DNA from: Bacteroidales bacterium
Lineage (GTDB): Bacteria > Bacteroidota > Bacteroidia > Bacteroidales > WCHB1-69
Assembly (NCBI GenBank): GCA_031272025.1
Contig: JAISUP010000015.1
Coordinates: 1 to 36,702, forward strand
Direction of reading: 5' to 3'
DNA length: 36,702 nt
Part shown: piece after piece, positions 1-10,661 of the stretch
Layout of the letters: each line of letters begins with the position of its first letter
Numbering within the stretch: position 1 is the first letter of the stretch
Notes under the pieces: generated by a model
The model's database searches: none
Told to the model about the DNA's origin: nothing
Seen by the model: the letters and a program-made list of their open reading frames with translations, nothing else
Program-made: the position numbers and the translations under genes

Positions 1-450
1 ATTCAGAAATGGAGATCAACCCTTATTGTTTGGACAGTATGGGAGTTAGACAGTAGGACAGTAGGACAGTAGGACAGTAGGACAGTAGGACGGTTTCGTG
101 TCTTCTTCGTGAGACTTCGAGAATTTAGAAATGGAGGAATGAAATCCGTGAAAATCCGTTTAATCCGTGTTATCCGTGTGCCAAAAAACAATCATGGTTC
201 AGACAATTTAGAATTCAGAAAATTTGGAATAAAGATTATGGAAAGCCGTAAAATGGATCGCTTCAGGCTTCGCCTTCGCGATGACGGGACGACCTTCAGG
301 CTTCGCCTTCGCGATGACGGGGCTATTGCAGGGGATTCCCGCCTTCGCGGGAATGACGGCATTAATCTTGGCAATCAAGAAAATCTTGTGAAAACCTGTA
401 TTGAGCAAAGCCGAAATATCATGGTTCAGACAATTCAGAAATTTAGAATT
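1..450. repeat. Mosaic intergenic repeat locus A
   Basis: Shares modules with 28896-29745: 8-bp array, cGTGTCTTCTTCGTGAGACTTCG, AATCCGTGAAAATC..TAATCCGTGTTATCCGTGTGCC, 33-bp CTTCAGGCTTCGCCTTCGCGATGACGG units. Confidence 0.85.
51..90. repeat. 8-bp tandem repeat (CAGTAGGA)x5, short copy
   Basis: Five consecutive CAGTAGGA units; same unit as the long array at 28901-29048. Confidence 0.95.
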
Positions 451-466
451 AACTCAGACAGGATTT

Positions 467-685
467 TCATTTTTTGTCTAATAATTCGCGCACCACGATA
501 TCTTCTTTTTCTATTTCACTTTTTCCGGATAACACGGGTTTGAAGAAAAAGATGCGCAACACGGCAAACATGATGAAAAGTTTAATTAAGATTAAAATCC
601 ACAATGTTTTGCCCCATGTCATATTTTTAAATCCATCGACATAAAAGGAAAATATGGTTTTGAAAATATTTTTCTTTTTTGGCAT
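467..685 (-). CDS. DUF4492-like small membrane protein
   Basis: 72 aa; FYVDGFKNMTWGKTLWILILIKLFIMFAVL is typical of DUF4492. Confidence 0.8.
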   Translation of the reverse strand: MPKKKNIFKTIFSFYVDGFKNMTWGKTLWILILIKLFIMFAVLRIFFFKPVLSGKSEIEKEDIVVRELLDKK

Positions 686-695
686 GATTATTTTT

Positions 696-1301
696 TTACA
701 TACCTAAAAAAGCCATGAACCCCAATCCCATAAGTCCGGTAGTAATAGCGGATATACCAAGACCTTGTAATGGTTTTGGGATTTGAGAGTAGGACAATCT
801 TTCGCGAATAGCGGCGAATGCCACGATAGCGAGTAGCCAGCCCAAGCCGGATCCCAGCGCGTAAATGGCACTGTGTGCTACCGTGGGGAAGTGTTTTTCT
901 TGCATGAAAAGCGATGCCCCCAATATGGCACAGTTCACGGCAATGAGTGGCAAAAAAATGCCCAGCGCGTTGTACAACGAAGGTGAATATCTCTCGATAA
1001 TCATTTCAAGTAATTGTACGATGGCTGCCACGACCGCGATAAAAACAATGAGTGAAAGAAAGGATAGGTCTACCCCCGACAGCCCTTCTATTGATGTCCA
1101 TGACAAGGCTCCTTTTTTTAACAAATAATTATCAATAAGATAATTAACGGGAACGGTAATCAATAGAACGAATGTAACCGCCACACCAAGCCCGAATGAG
1201 GTTTTCACGTTTTTTGATACGGCAAGGTAAGAGCACATACCCAAAAAGTACGCGAAAATCATGTTATCCACGAATATTGATTTGACAAATAAATCCAACA
1301 T
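696..1301 (-). CDS. nqrE: Na+-translocating NADH:quinone reductase subunit E
   Basis: 201 aa; [47 protein letters not shown]; NqrE rather than RnfA signature. Confidence 0.92.
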   Translation of the reverse strand: MLDLFVKSIFVDNMIFAYFLGMCSYLAVSKNVKTSFGLGVAVTFVLLITVPVNYLIDNYLLKKGALSWTSIEGLSGVDLSFLSLIVFIAVVAAIVQLLEMIIERYSPSLYNALGIFLPLIAVNCAILGASLFMQEKHFPTVAHSAIYALGSGLGWLLAIVAFAAIRERLSYSQIPKPLQGLGISAITTGLMGLGFMAFLGM

Positions 1302-1344
1302 GTTTCTTATGTTTTATATATTATGATTTAAGGCTACCTTTATC

Positions 1345-1959
1345 TTATTTGGTATCAGGATTTAATCGGGTGCTACGTTGTATCCATATCAACACGCCCA
1401 ATAGAATCAGTGCCATAGGGGGCAATGCCATGAGTCCGTTGTTCATGTAGCCGTGTGCGTATAGAGCAGTAGGAAGCACTTGTTGATTCCAAATAGTCCC
1501 ATTCGCGAGCAATTCGCGGGTAAATCCAATCACCACAAGTACCATCCCGTATCCCAACCCGTTGGCAATACCGTCTATAAGTGAGGGCAAAGGCTTATTT
1601 GACAGGGCAAAAGCCTCAATACGTCCCATGAGAATACAATTCGTGATAATCAACCCTACATAAACAGAGAGCATTTTGCTAATATCGTAGACATAAGCCT
1701 GCAAAATCATATCCACGAGAATGACCAATGCCGCGACAACAACCAATTGCACGATAATTCTAATACGCGGGGGAATGGTTTTTCTGAAAAGAGATATGAT
1801 AAAATTGCCTATGGCACAGACTACGGTTACGGAAATGGTCATCACGATAGCCGGTTTTAACTGTGCGGTTACAGCCAACGCCGAACAAATTCCCAAGATT
1901 TGTATCAGCACGGGGTTCTCTTTATTGAGCGGACCGAGATATTTACGAATACTAATCAT
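1345..1959 (-). CDS. nqrD: Na+-translocating NADH:quinone reductase subunit D
   Basis: 204 aa; NPVLIQILGICSALAVTAQLKPA, LSVYVGLIITNCILMGRIEAFA. Confidence 0.92.
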   Translation of the reverse strand: MISIRKYLGPLNKENPVLIQILGICSALAVTAQLKPAIVMTISVTVVCAIGNFIISLFRKTIPPRIRIIVQLVVVAALVILVDMILQAYVYDISKMLSVYVGLIITNCILMGRIEAFALSNKPLPSLIDGIANGLGYGMVLVVIGFTRELLANGTIWNQQVLPTALYAHGYMNNGLMALPPMALILLGVLIWIQRSTRLNPDTK

Positions 1960-1981
1960 TTTGTTTTTTATTTAAATAAAA

Positions 1982-3985
1982 TTAGAGCGTGGTTATTTTA
2001 AGTACGGCACCGCCGCCCGGGGCTAATTTAAGCGTGTGGACAGAGGTTGGGGCGGCGGGAATAAAGGCATATTCGTGTTTGTAGTCGTGGGCGGCGGCAC
2101 GGAAAGCGTTAATGCCGTCTTTGAAGATTTCGAGCGATAGTCCTTGTTTGTTTTCGATAAAAGAGAGGTCGAGGGTGAGGTCTCTGGCTTCCCAGTTGCT
2201 TATCGCGGCTACGTACCAGGTATTTCCTTTTCTACGGGCAATGGCAACCCATTCGCCCACGGTACCCCCCACGGCAACGGTCTCGTCCCACGTGGTAGGA
2301 ATAGAGGCAATAAAACGGGCACACGCGTCTTCGGCACGATAGTGCACGGGGTTGTCGCTCATCATGGCTAAGGGCATCTCGTAGAGTACGTATGTGGCTA
2401 ATTGTCTGCAACGGGTTCCCTGACTCATGCCGTCGCTATTGATAGGGGCAAACCCCCCTCGGGTACTGTTGCGCATGATACCGGGGGTATAATCCATGGG
2501 ACCTGCTACCATGCGAATATAAGGAACGGTAACTTCATAAGGAACTTGATCGGGATTGGGATTCCACTTTAACTGCTCCATCCCGTAAACTCCCTCAAAA
2601 TTAAGTACGTTGGGATAAGTGCGCTGCAACCCGGTAGGCTTGTATGTCCCATGAAAATCAACAAGTAACTTGTATTTTAGAGTCATCTCGGCGGCTTTAC
2701 GATGAAAATCAGTGCTTATTTGGTCATCTCTATCCATGAAGTCTATCTTAAAACCTTTGATGCCCATATTCGCGTAATGATTGCATACCCGCTCCATGTC
2801 GCGCGAGAAAGGATAATAGCCGCACCACAAGATAATGCCCACGTTACGTGCCGTGGCATATTCCACGAGTTCTAATAAATTGATTTCAGGAACTACATGA
2901 AAAAGATTTCGTTTGCCACTCACCGACCAACCTTCGTCCATGATAATATAGGGAATATGATAGTCGGCAGCAAAATCAATAAAATATTGGTAGGTTTTGT
3001 TGTTCACTCCCGCCATGAAATCTACCCCGTAAAGATTCCAGTTGCACCACCAATCCCACGCGACCATGCCCGGCTTAATCCACGAGTAGTCGCCCGCGGG
3101 GGCAGGAGTGGCCAGTTTGTATACCATATCATTGTTTAACAATTCTTTATCTTCTTTACTTACAATAAATACTCGCCATGGAAATGTCTCGCCTTTCGAG
3201 TAACGGGCAATGTAGTTTTCGCGGGAAATAACATCAATATTGCGGTCCCCGGGCAGTAATTCTTTGGGATACGGGGCAAAAATACCGCGCAACGAATTTG
3301 GGGCATTTCCTTTATTGAGAAACATGCCCGCGTAGTTGAGCAAGTCGGCTTCCGTGATACAAAGTTTGCGCCCCCCTGCAACTTCTGCCAAGACAGGCAT
3401 GAATATCAACCGTTGGAGTTCGATGTCCGAGATAGAAATATAACGATACGTGTTCTCGAAAGAATTTTTATACTGTTGCTCGTGATTTTCAGGATTTTGA
3501 TAGTTCACGTAGGCTACGTGTACGTGCGCGTCATCGGGAAAAACAATCTCTGCCCGCTCGTTTTTTACCACAAAAGGCTTTTTGCTTAACGAAACAAAAC
3601 GATAGGCGAAACCATCATTATATGCCCTGAAAATCAATTGAAATGGTTCTATAAAATGGATAGTTAACTCGTTGAAATGATCATCTACGATTTTTTTCTT
3701 GTACACGACAGGCTGTAACTGTTGACGTACTTTTCTTGTACTGCTTCCCGTGCAGCGCGACTTTAGCCCGTAAGAACTTCCGTCTGTCATTTGCATGGCT
3801 GCACACGAAGGTTTGAGCAAAAGCTCGCCTTCATGACGTAGTGAGTACGTGATACTGTCCCCCACGATGATTTTCACTTCCACTTTTGCATCCGGCGAAT
3901 ATAACGTGAATACCTTTTTCGCCCACATCGGGTTGCTATATCCAAAAAATAAGACACTCAATAATATATAAAAACAATGTTTCAT
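1982..3985 (-). CDS. Glycoside hydrolase family 97 (SusB-like alpha-glucosidase/galactosidase)
   Basis: Start set at internal Met (MKHCFYILLSVLFFGYSN.. signal peptide); W-DWWCNWNLYGVDF, KIDFMDRDDQ, LNFEGVYGMEQ are GH97-like. Confidence 0.9.
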   Translation of the reverse strand: MKHCFYILLSVLFFGYSNPMWAKKVFTLYSPDAKVEVKIIVGDSITYSLRHEGELLLKPSCAAMQMTDGSSYGLKSRCTGSSTRKVRQQLQPVVYKKKIVDDHFNELTIHFIEPFQLIFRAYNDGFAYRFVSLSKKPFVVKNERAEIVFPDDAHVHVAYVNYQNPENHEQQYKNSFENTYRYISISDIELQRLIFMPVLAEVAGGRKLCITEADLLNYAGMFLNKGNAPNSLRGIFAPYPKELLPGDRNIDVISRENYIARYSKGETFPWRVFIVSKEDKELLNNDMVYKLATPAPAGDYSWIKPGMVAWDWWCNWNLYGVDFMAGVNNKTYQYFIDFAADYHIPYIIMDEGWSVSGKRNLFHVVPEINLLELVEYATARNVGIILWCGYYPFSRDMERVCNHYANMGIKGFKIDFMDRDDQISTDFHRKAAEMTLKYKLLVDFHGTYKPTGLQRTYPNVLNFEGVYGMEQLKWNPNPDQVPYEVTVPYIRMVAGPMDYTPGIMRNSTRGGFAPINSDGMSQGTRCRQLATYVLYEMPLAMMSDNPVHYRAEDACARFIASIPTTWDETVAVGGTVGEWVAIARRKGNTWYVAAISNWEARDLTLDLSFIENKQGLSLEIFKDGINAFRAAAHDYKHEYAFIPAAPTSVHTLKLAPGGGAVLKITTL

Positions 3986-4021
3986 ACTTGTTGATTTATT
4001 TAAGTAAAAAAAAAAACGCTG

Positions 4022-4029
4022 CAAATATA
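4022..4029 (-). promoter_or_regulatory. Bacteroidota -7 box TATATTTG upstream of GH97 gene
   Basis: CAAATATA on + strand, 37 bp upstream of the start codon. Confidence 0.5.
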
Positions 4030-4109
4030 CATTTATTTTTATTAAGAAAATATAGTAACAAGAGGGGTACGCGTGCAAAAAAATGTTATTTTCGCGGTTT
4101 ATTTTAATT

Positions 4110-4961
4110 ATGAAAAAAATGAAGGAATATCTTACGCGTGAAAAGAAATATTATGATTTTATTACTTCTCCGGATGCATTGGAGAAAGTGGTGAAAAACG
4201 TGAGGTTGGCAACGAGCCAATACGTGGAAAAATACCATTTAAAATCCTTGGTATTAGGAATTTCAGGAGGTATAGACAGTGCCTTTTGCGCGGCATTGTG
4301 CAAACCGGTGTGCGACTGTCTTAGTATTCCCTTGGTGGGACGCTCCATGACCATAGAAACCAATACTACTGAAGAAATAGAACGGTCTATCATGGTAGGA
4401 GAAACCTTTTGTCACGATTTTGAATACATGGACTTGACCGATATTTTTTTGTATAATAAGAAAATATTGGGTAAATTAGATGGTTCTGACCTGTCGAAAA
4501 GAAGGCAGGGAAATATGAAAGCACGTACCCGCATGATGGTGCTTTACGACCTTGCCCAACTACATGGAGGTTTGGTTGTTTCTACCGACAATTTGACGGA
4601 ATTTTTGACCGGTTTTTGGACATTGCATGGGGACGTGGGGGATTTTGCTCCTATTATCAATTTGTGGAAAACCGAAGTCTATGATATTGCTAAATATTTA
4701 TTGTCAGAATGTTCGGCAAAGCAAAGACAAGCCTTAGAAGCCTGTATCGCGGCAACCCCGGTCGATGGGTTAGGTATTAGCAAAAGCGATTGCGAGCAAC
4801 TCGGTGTGTCCAATTATGGAATGGCGGATCAATATCTATGGAAATACATTTTTAATGATGAGAAAGATTTAGAAAAAGAAACGGTCATTCAAAAGCATTT
4901 GAACTCTATGTATAAGCGAGAAAATCCTTTTGTCATTTCTCGCGAAACCCTGTTATTTTAA
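4110..4961 (+). CDS. nadE: NAD+ synthetase
   Basis: LVLGISGGIDSAFCAAL PP-loop, STDNLTEFLTGFWTLHGDVGDFAPI; start may be 4083 or 4110. Confidence 0.9.
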   Translation: MKKMKEYLTREKKYYDFITSPDALEKVVKNVRLATSQYVEKYHLKSLVLGISGGIDSAFCAALCKPVCDCLSIPLVGRSMTIETNTTEEIERSIMVGETFCHDFEYMDLTDIFLYNKKILGKLDGSDLSKRRQGNMKARTRMMVLYDLAQLHGGLVVSTDNLTEFLTGFWTLHGDVGDFAPIINLWKTEVYDIAKYLLSECSAKQRQALEACIAATPVDGLGISKSDCEQLGVSNYGMADQYLWKYIFNDEKDLEKETVIQKHLNSMYKRENPFVISRETLLF

Positions 4962-5023
4962 TGATGTTTGTTTGAAAAAAATCTGTACCTTCGCGGCATT
5001 AAAAAAGTATTTGAAAAAACTGC

Positions 5024-7000
5024 ATGAACTACATAGAGTTTAATCAGGAAAAATTGGTGAATTTGGCTTTTTCGGGGCATCGGGAAATTTTACGATGCAG
5101 TGGAACGGGAGCCTTTGCCAATAGTACGCTTTCGGGCTTAAATACCCGAAAGTATCATGGCTTGTTTATCGTGCCACAAGAAAACGTGGACGGGGAACGT
5201 CATTTGCTCGTTGCCTCTCTTAACGAGGTCATTGTTATCAATCAAATGGAATTTCATATTGGAATACAACAATATAAAGGAGGTATTATTGCTCCTAAGG
5301 GGCATAAATATTTGCAATCCTTTCGTGCCGATACCGTGCCTACGTATGATTACAAAGTGGGGAAATTCCATTTTTCTAAAAGTTTTCTATTTGAACATGG
5401 CGCCGACCGTCTGTTACTCAAATACACGATTGTAGAAGACCCTGAAAGTGCGGTAATTCGATTTCAACCGTTGTTGGCATTTAGGCAAATTCATCGTCTT
5501 ACTCGCGAAAATCCCGATGCGAATACACAGTATTTGCCGGTCAATCATGGGGTAGGCTATTGCTTGTATCCCGACTACACGCCTGTTTTTTTGCAATGTT
5601 CTATAGATGACCAACTTTACTATGAGCACGAACCGGTATGGTATAAAAATTTCGAATACGCGGAAGAAATTAAACGAGGCTACGATGGAATAGAAGATTT
5701 ATTATGCCCGGGAAAAATGAACGTGCAAGTGAAAAATAAGGAAATATACCTTGCTATTGGCACGAGCGAAATAAACCCTGAAGAGATTGAACATCTTTAT
5801 AACGAACAACTTAAGTATCATACGGCACGTTCTACCTATTTTAATTGTTTGCAAAATGCTGCCGAGCAGTTTATCGTGAAACGCAATCATCGCACAGAGG
5901 TTATCGCGGGCTACCCGTGGTTCGGACGTTGGGGACGCGATACCTTTATCGCGTTGCCCGGTCTTACCCTTGACCTTGCTAAACCCGAATTGTGTAAAGA
6001 AATTATAGACAGCATGTTGCCGGAACTCGAACATGGGCTCTTCCCTAACGTGGGACAAGGCGAGCAGGCTGCCTACAACTCGGTAGATGCCCCCTTGTGG
6101 TTTATCCGTGCTCTACAGCAATATACTGCTTACACGAAAAACGAACGCGCGATTTGGGGAATGTATGGTACCTATATTAAAAAAATACTCGATGCCTATA
6201 CCGAAGGCTCGTTGTATCATATTCGCGTGTTGCCCAATGGGTTGATACATGCAGGAAATAAAGGAGTGGCATTGACATGGATGGATGCGGTAATCAATGG
6301 TGAACCGGTAACCCCGCGTACCGGTTGCCCCGTAGAAATCAATGGATTGTGGTACAATGCCGTGCGTTTCGCGATAGAAATGGCACGGGTAGCCAAAGAC
6401 CACGATTTCGCGGACAAGTGGAAAAACAAGATACAAACTTTTCCTGCCGTTTTTAAAGACACCTTTTGGTCAAAAGAGCATGGTTATCTTGCCGATTTCG
6501 TGAACGGGGATGATAAAAATTTTCAGGTACGTCCAAATATGCTCATTATTACATCGTTACCATATTCTCCGGTGAGCGAGAAAATCAAACAGTTGATCTT
6601 GAAAAAGACTTTGGCGGAGTTGTTGACAGACAAGGGAGTTAGAACGCTATCGCCTTCGGATCCGGACTACAAGGGGCGTTATGAAGGGGGACAAGAAAAC
6701 CGCGACAGGGCGTATCATCAAGGTACCTGCTGGCCTTGGCTACTCGCGCCACTTGCCGATGGACTTCTTACCGTGTACCAAAAAAGCGCGCTTCCCATGT
6801 TAGAAAAGATGCTCTACCGCTTCGAGCCTTGCATGAAAGAATACGGGATTTCTACTATCGCCGAGATTTATGATGGCGACCCGCCCCATCGCCCTAATGG
6901 GGCGATATCGCAGGCTTGGAGCGTTTCGGCATTATTGCATATCAAAGCCTTAATAGAACACGGTCGCGTAAACGAGAAATATTATTCATCAAATGGTTAA
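5024..7000 (+). CDS. Glycogen debranching enzyme (amylo-alpha-1,6-glucosidase, GDE N/C type)
   Basis: 658 aa; NTRKYHGLFI N-terminus, AGYPWFGRWGRDTFIALPGL, YHQGTCWPWLLAPLADG. Confidence 0.93.
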   Translation: MNYIEFNQEKLVNLAFSGHREILRCSGTGAFANSTLSGLNTRKYHGLFIVPQENVDGERHLLVASLNEVIVINQMEFHIGIQQYKGGIIAPKGHKYLQSFRADTVPTYDYKVGKFHFSKSFLFEHGADRLLLKYTIVEDPESAVIRFQPLLAFRQIHRLTRENPDANTQYLPVNHGVGYCLYPDYTPVFLQCSIDDQLYYEHEPVWYKNFEYAEEIKRGYDGIEDLLCPGKMNVQVKNKEIYLAIGTSEINPEEIEHLYNEQLKYHTARSTYFNCLQNAAEQFIVKRNHRTEVIAGYPWFGRWGRDTFIALPGLTLDLAKPELCKEIIDSMLPELEHGLFPNVGQGEQAAYNSVDAPLWFIRALQQYTAYTKNERAIWGMYGTYIKKILDAYTEGSLYHIRVLPNGLIHAGNKGVALTWMDAVINGEPVTPRTGCPVEINGLWYNAVRFAIEMARVAKDHDFADKWKNKIQTFPAVFKDTFWSKEHGYLADFVNGDDKNFQVRPNMLIITSLPYSPVSEKIKQLILKKTLAELLTDKGVRTLSPSDPDYKGRYEGGQENRDRAYHQGTCWPWLLAPLADGLLTVYQKSALPMLEKMLYRFEPCMKEYGISTIAEIYDGDPPHRPNGAISQAWSVSALLHIKALIEHGRVNEKYYSSNG

Positions 7001-7021
7001 AACGATAAAAAACACGTATCT

Positions 7022-8299
7022 ATGAAAGTACTCATGTTTGGTTGGGAATTCCCGCCTCATATTGCAGGGGGATTGGGTACTGCCTGTCATGGGATAGCCA
7101 AAGGGCTAACCCTGAATGGGGCAGACGTGATTTTCGTGATGCCAAGAGCTTTTGGAGACGAAGATACTTCGGTAGCAAGGGTCATCAACGCGAGCGAAGT
7201 TGCCATAGATCCCCGACACGCGACTTTCTATAATCAGGCTTCTCATATATCTTTCATAGAAGTAAATTCCAAATTCATTCCTTATGTGGGGTTAGATGAT
7301 TATTACAATCTGGTAAATCAAACGCGAAGCACTACCTGGGCAGAACGAGAACCACACAAAAGGGTCTATCGTTTCGCGGGGGGGTACACGGCAAATTTAA
7401 TGCAGGAGATAGAACATTACGCGGTCGTGGCGGAAGAATTAGCACGAACCGAAACTTTTGACATTATTCATGCCCACGATTGGCATACCTATAAGGCAGG
7501 AATCGCGGCACGAGAAGTGAGTGGAAAACCTTTGGTCGTGCATGTGCACGCGACCGAATTTGACCGCTCAGACGAAAAACATAGAAATACATTAGTCGCT
7601 GATATAGAAAGAGAAGGAATGATGGCTGCCGATGCCGTGCTCGCCGTGAGCGACTTTACCCGACAACGAATTATAGAAGGCTATCATATTCCCGAAAATA
7701 AAGTCTTCACGATACACAATGCCGTAGAACCCGGACAGAAAGAAATTACGCGGTACAAAACCGTGAACGAAAAAATCGTAACTTTTTTAGGGAGAATTAC
7801 TTTTCAAAAAGGACCGGACTATTTCGTGGAAACCGCCCGTTTGTTGTTACAAAAAGACCGTAACCTGCGTTTCGTGCTTGCCGGTGACGGAGACATGATG
7901 GAACAGATCATAGAGCGAGTCGCCGAGTTGGAAATCTCCGACCGGTTTCATTTCACGGGTTTTTTGCGGGGAGGCGAAATCAACTTGCTCTTTGGAATGA
8001 GTGATGTATATGTTATGCCCTCTGTTTCCGAACCTTTTGGCATTTCTCCCTTAGAGGCAATGGAGGCTGGAGTACCCGTAGTGATTTCAAAGCAATCGGG
8101 GGTAGCAGAAGTACTCGACTATGCCATTAAAGTCGACTTTTGGGACATTGAAGCCATGGCAGATGCCATTCATGGGATACTACATTATAGTGCCCTCGCT
8201 AATTTTTTTGCCCAAAATGGGACAAAAAATGTTCAACAACTCACGTGGGAGAAAGTCGGGCAAAAAATCTTGCGTTGCTACGAATTCCTGACAAAATAA
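7022..8299 (+). CDS. Glycosyltransferase (GT4/GT5-type, glycogen synthase-like)
   Basis: 425 aa; MFGWEFPPHIAGGLGTA, FLGRITFQKGPDYFVE, MPSVSEPFGISPLEAMEAGVPVV. Confidence 0.88.
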   Translation: MKVLMFGWEFPPHIAGGLGTACHGIAKGLTLNGADVIFVMPRAFGDEDTSVARVINASEVAIDPRHATFYNQASHISFIEVNSKFIPYVGLDDYYNLVNQTRSTTWAEREPHKRVYRFAGGYTANLMQEIEHYAVVAEELARTETFDIIHAHDWHTYKAGIAAREVSGKPLVVHVHATEFDRSDEKHRNTLVADIEREGMMAADAVLAVSDFTRQRIIEGYHIPENKVFTIHNAVEPGQKEITRYKTVNEKIVTFLGRITFQKGPDYFVETARLLLQKDRNLRFVLAGDGDMMEQIIERVAELEISDRFHFTGFLRGGEINLLFGMSDVYVMPSVSEPFGISPLEAMEAGVPVVISKQSGVAEVLDYAIKVDFWDIEAMADAIHGILHYSALANFFAQNGTKNVQQLTWEKVGQKILRCYEFLTK

Positions 8300-8310
8300 A
8301 GGGTACTTTT

Positions 8311-9375
8311 CTATTTTATTTCCTCATCGTTCACGATAGCGACTTTGCCACATTTTCCTTCTGCCATGATAGCGTAAGCGTCCGCGGCGCGGTCGAGTGT
8401 GAAACGGTGGGTAACTAAATCTTCGGGGTGGATATTCCAACGCACGATACGTTCTACCAACTCTTCCATGCGCCATAGATTTGTAACCCACGAGCCGTAG
8501 ATAGTTTTTTGTTCATGAATAATGTCGGGACTTGGGTTAAACTCCACGGTACCGCCTTCGCCGAGGAAGACTACGTGTCCCCATTTTCGTGCCCCGCGAA
8601 TGGCTAACTGCCTGCCGAGCGTGTGCCCCGAACAATCCACGCTTTTTTCTACCCCAAAGCCTCCGGTAAGGGCATGTATTTTGCTCAAACTTTGTCCGTC
8701 TGACACGAAAGCCTCATTTACCAATCCTTTATCTTTTGCCAATTGTATTCTTTCGGGTACGGTGTCGCAGCCTATAATCATTTGCGCGCCCATTGATTTT
8801 GCCAACATACAAGTGGCTAACCCCACAGGTCCCAATCCTACAACCAAGACCGCATCGTTGCCACAGATGCCTATTTTTTCAAGTCCTTCGTACACGGTAC
8901 CAAAACCGCAAGCCACTTGCGCGCCGTCTGTATAAGAAAGGGTAGGGGGGAGTAGCACCAAATCTTTTTCTTCGGCGAGCATATATTCTGCCATGCCCCC
9001 GTCGCGCTGCCAACCGTAAGCCCTACGATATTCGCTCGTGCAACTGATCATGTAACCTCTTCTACAATCGTTACATACCCCACAGCCGGAAATATGATAC
9101 ACGATAACCCTGTCGCCTTCTTTGAACCGGCGTAACCCGCGCCCGGTTTTCACTATTTGTCCGCAAGGCTCGTGCCCGCATATTTTATCTTGATAGCCCT
9201 CCGGTCCCTTTCCCAAGTGTTCCCGATAAATGGCTCTAATGTCGCTACCACAAATCGTGGAAGATTTCACGCGAATAAGCACCTCCCCGTGTCCCGGTTC
9301 GGGAATAGGAACTTCTTTGAGCACTACCGTGCTGTTTCCCGGCAAATATGCCGCTTTCATCATACTGTCTTTCAT
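8311..9375 (-). CDS. Zn-dependent alcohol dehydrogenase (MDR family)
   Basis: CGHEPCGQIVKTG, C-x2-C-x2-C-type structural zinc loop (GCGVCNDCRRGYMISC), GLGPVGLATCMLAKSMGA; start trimmed to internal Met MKDSMMKAAY. Confidence 0.85.
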   Translation of the reverse strand: MKDSMMKAAYLPGNSTVVLKEVPIPEPGHGEVLIRVKSSTICGSDIRAIYREHLGKGPEGYQDKICGHEPCGQIVKTGRGLRRFKEGDRVIVYHISGCGVCNDCRRGYMISCTSEYRRAYGWQRDGGMAEYMLAEEKDLVLLPPTLSYTDGAQVACGFGTVYEGLEKIGICGNDAVLVVGLGPVGLATCMLAKSMGAQMIIGCDTVPERIQLAKDKGLVNEAFVSDGQSLSKIHALTGGFGVEKSVDCSGHTLGRQLAIRGARKWGHVVFLGEGGTVEFNPSPDIIHEQKTIYGSWVTNLWRMEELVERIVRWNIHPEDLVTHRFTLDRAADAYAIMAEGKCGKVAIVNDEEIK

Positions 9376-9494
9376 ATTATTATATGTTTTTTTTGGTGAA
9401 AATTTCAAAATGCAAAAATACGTTTTTTTACGGGTTATCTCCATTTTTTCGACTATATATTTCTTTTTTTTTCTGTTATTTGAAAATTTTCATG

Positions 9495-9502
9495 TATTTT
9501 TG
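9495..9502 (+). promoter_or_regulatory. Bacteroidota -7 box TATTTTTG upstream of lptE
   Basis: TATTTTTGC 22 bp before ATG at 9524. Confidence 0.5.
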
Positions 9503-9523
9503 CAATCCTATTTATTGAAAATT

Positions 9524-10036
9524 ATGGGTAAAACATTTTTGTCATATAGCGTAACCGTGATATTTTTATTGCTTTACACGAGTTGCAAAATGACTGTTTC
9601 TTTATCGGGCGGAACGGTAGACCCGCGTGCGAAAACAGCTTATGTCGGGCATTTTATCAATAACTCCTCATTGGTAAATCCTGCATTAAGCCAAGAATTT
9701 ACTACTGCACTCAAAAATAAAGTACAAAACCAAACTTCGTTGGCTATTGTCAATAGTAGTGGCGATTATAATATAGAGGGAGAAATTGTCAATTATTCTA
9801 TTTCACCCGTGGCAATTCAAGGAAACGAAACCGCCGCGATGAACCGGCTCACGATTACCGTTAGGGTATCTTTCACAAATAAATTTGACGAAAAATTAAA
9901 TTTTGAACAGTCTTTTTCACGATATGCCGATTATTTAAGTACTCAAAATTTCTCGTCCGTGGAAAGCACGCTCGTTTCTACTATCAACGAAGCCCTTACC
10001 GAAGATATTTTTAATAAAGCATTTGTCAATTGGTAA
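9524..10036 (+). CDS. lptE: LptE-family LPS assembly lipoprotein
   Basis: Lipobox LLYTSCKM, VSLSGGTVDPRAKTAYVGHFINNSSLVNPALSQEFTTALKNKVQ; ORF trimmed to the lipoprotein start. Confidence 0.8.
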   Translation: MGKTFLSYSVTVIFLLLYTSCKMTVSLSGGTVDPRAKTAYVGHFINNSSLVNPALSQEFTTALKNKVQNQTSLAIVNSSGDYNIEGEIVNYSISPVAIQGNETAAMNRLTITVRVSFTNKFDEKLNFEQSFSRYADYLSTQNFSSVESTLVSTINEALTEDIFNKAFVNW

Positions 10037-10040
10037 TGGA

Positions 10041-10610
10041 ATGAATTATAACGAAAATATACAGTTTTCAGAAAAAACAGGAGACAAACTCAGGGAATAT
10101 TTGCAACAATATCCTGCCTCTTCGGTATTGGTATATTATTATATACAATGGCTACAAGACTACGACCCTGCTACTTTGGAAAAAGAAAAACCCCGGTTAT
10201 TGCTATCGTTGCTTAACCGCAAGGCATATCGAGAAGCCGGTGGAAATCCTGATTTTTCTACCGTGAGCGAAGACGAGTTGACGAGCGCGGAAACAACTAC
10301 TCCAAAAGAAGCAAAAAACGAAGAAATTATTGACCACCTAATTGACACTTTTAGCAAAAATCCTCCCAAAATTCAGTTCGATCCGGAACGTCACGATGCC
10401 CACGCGAATTACGAAAAAGAATCCTCAGAAGAAGATATTGATGTTATAAGTGAAACATTAGCAATTATTTATGCGAAACAAGGCAGCATAAATAAAGCCA
10501 TAAAAATTTATAAAAAGTTGGGCTTGATTTTTCCGGAAAAAAGTTGTTACTTTGCAAATCGAATTTTGGAGTTGAAAAATAACAAAATTGAAAAGGAAAA
10601 AACAAGATAG
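10041..10610 (+). CDS. Hypothetical protein with C-terminal TPR-like helix pair
   Basis: Between lptE and secG; ETLAIIYAKQGSINKAIKIYKKLGLIFPEKSCYFANRI resembles one TPR; start 10023 or 10041. Confidence 0.65.
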   Translation: MNYNENIQFSEKTGDKLREYLQQYPASSVLVYYYIQWLQDYDPATLEKEKPRLLLSLLNRKAYREAGGNPDFSTVSEDELTSAETTTPKEAKNEEIIDHLIDTFSKNPPKIQFDPERHDAHANYEKESSEEDIDVISETLAIIYAKQGSINKAIKIYKKLGLIFPEKSCYFANRILELKNNKIEKEKTR

Positions 10611-10661
10611 ATATAAAGAAGTTTTAGAGAAAGTATATAATTAATGTAAAGTATTGTAGAT

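Noticed and set aside
109-543. 144-aa ORF and overlapping minus ORFs 192-374 and 208-408
   Set aside because: They consist of intergenic repeat modules (FRLRLRDDGTTFRLRLRDDGA, VIPAKAGIP), not a recognisable protein.
696-1959. RnfE/RnfA pair
   Set aside because: Sequence signatures fit NqrD and NqrE better ([35 protein letters not shown]).
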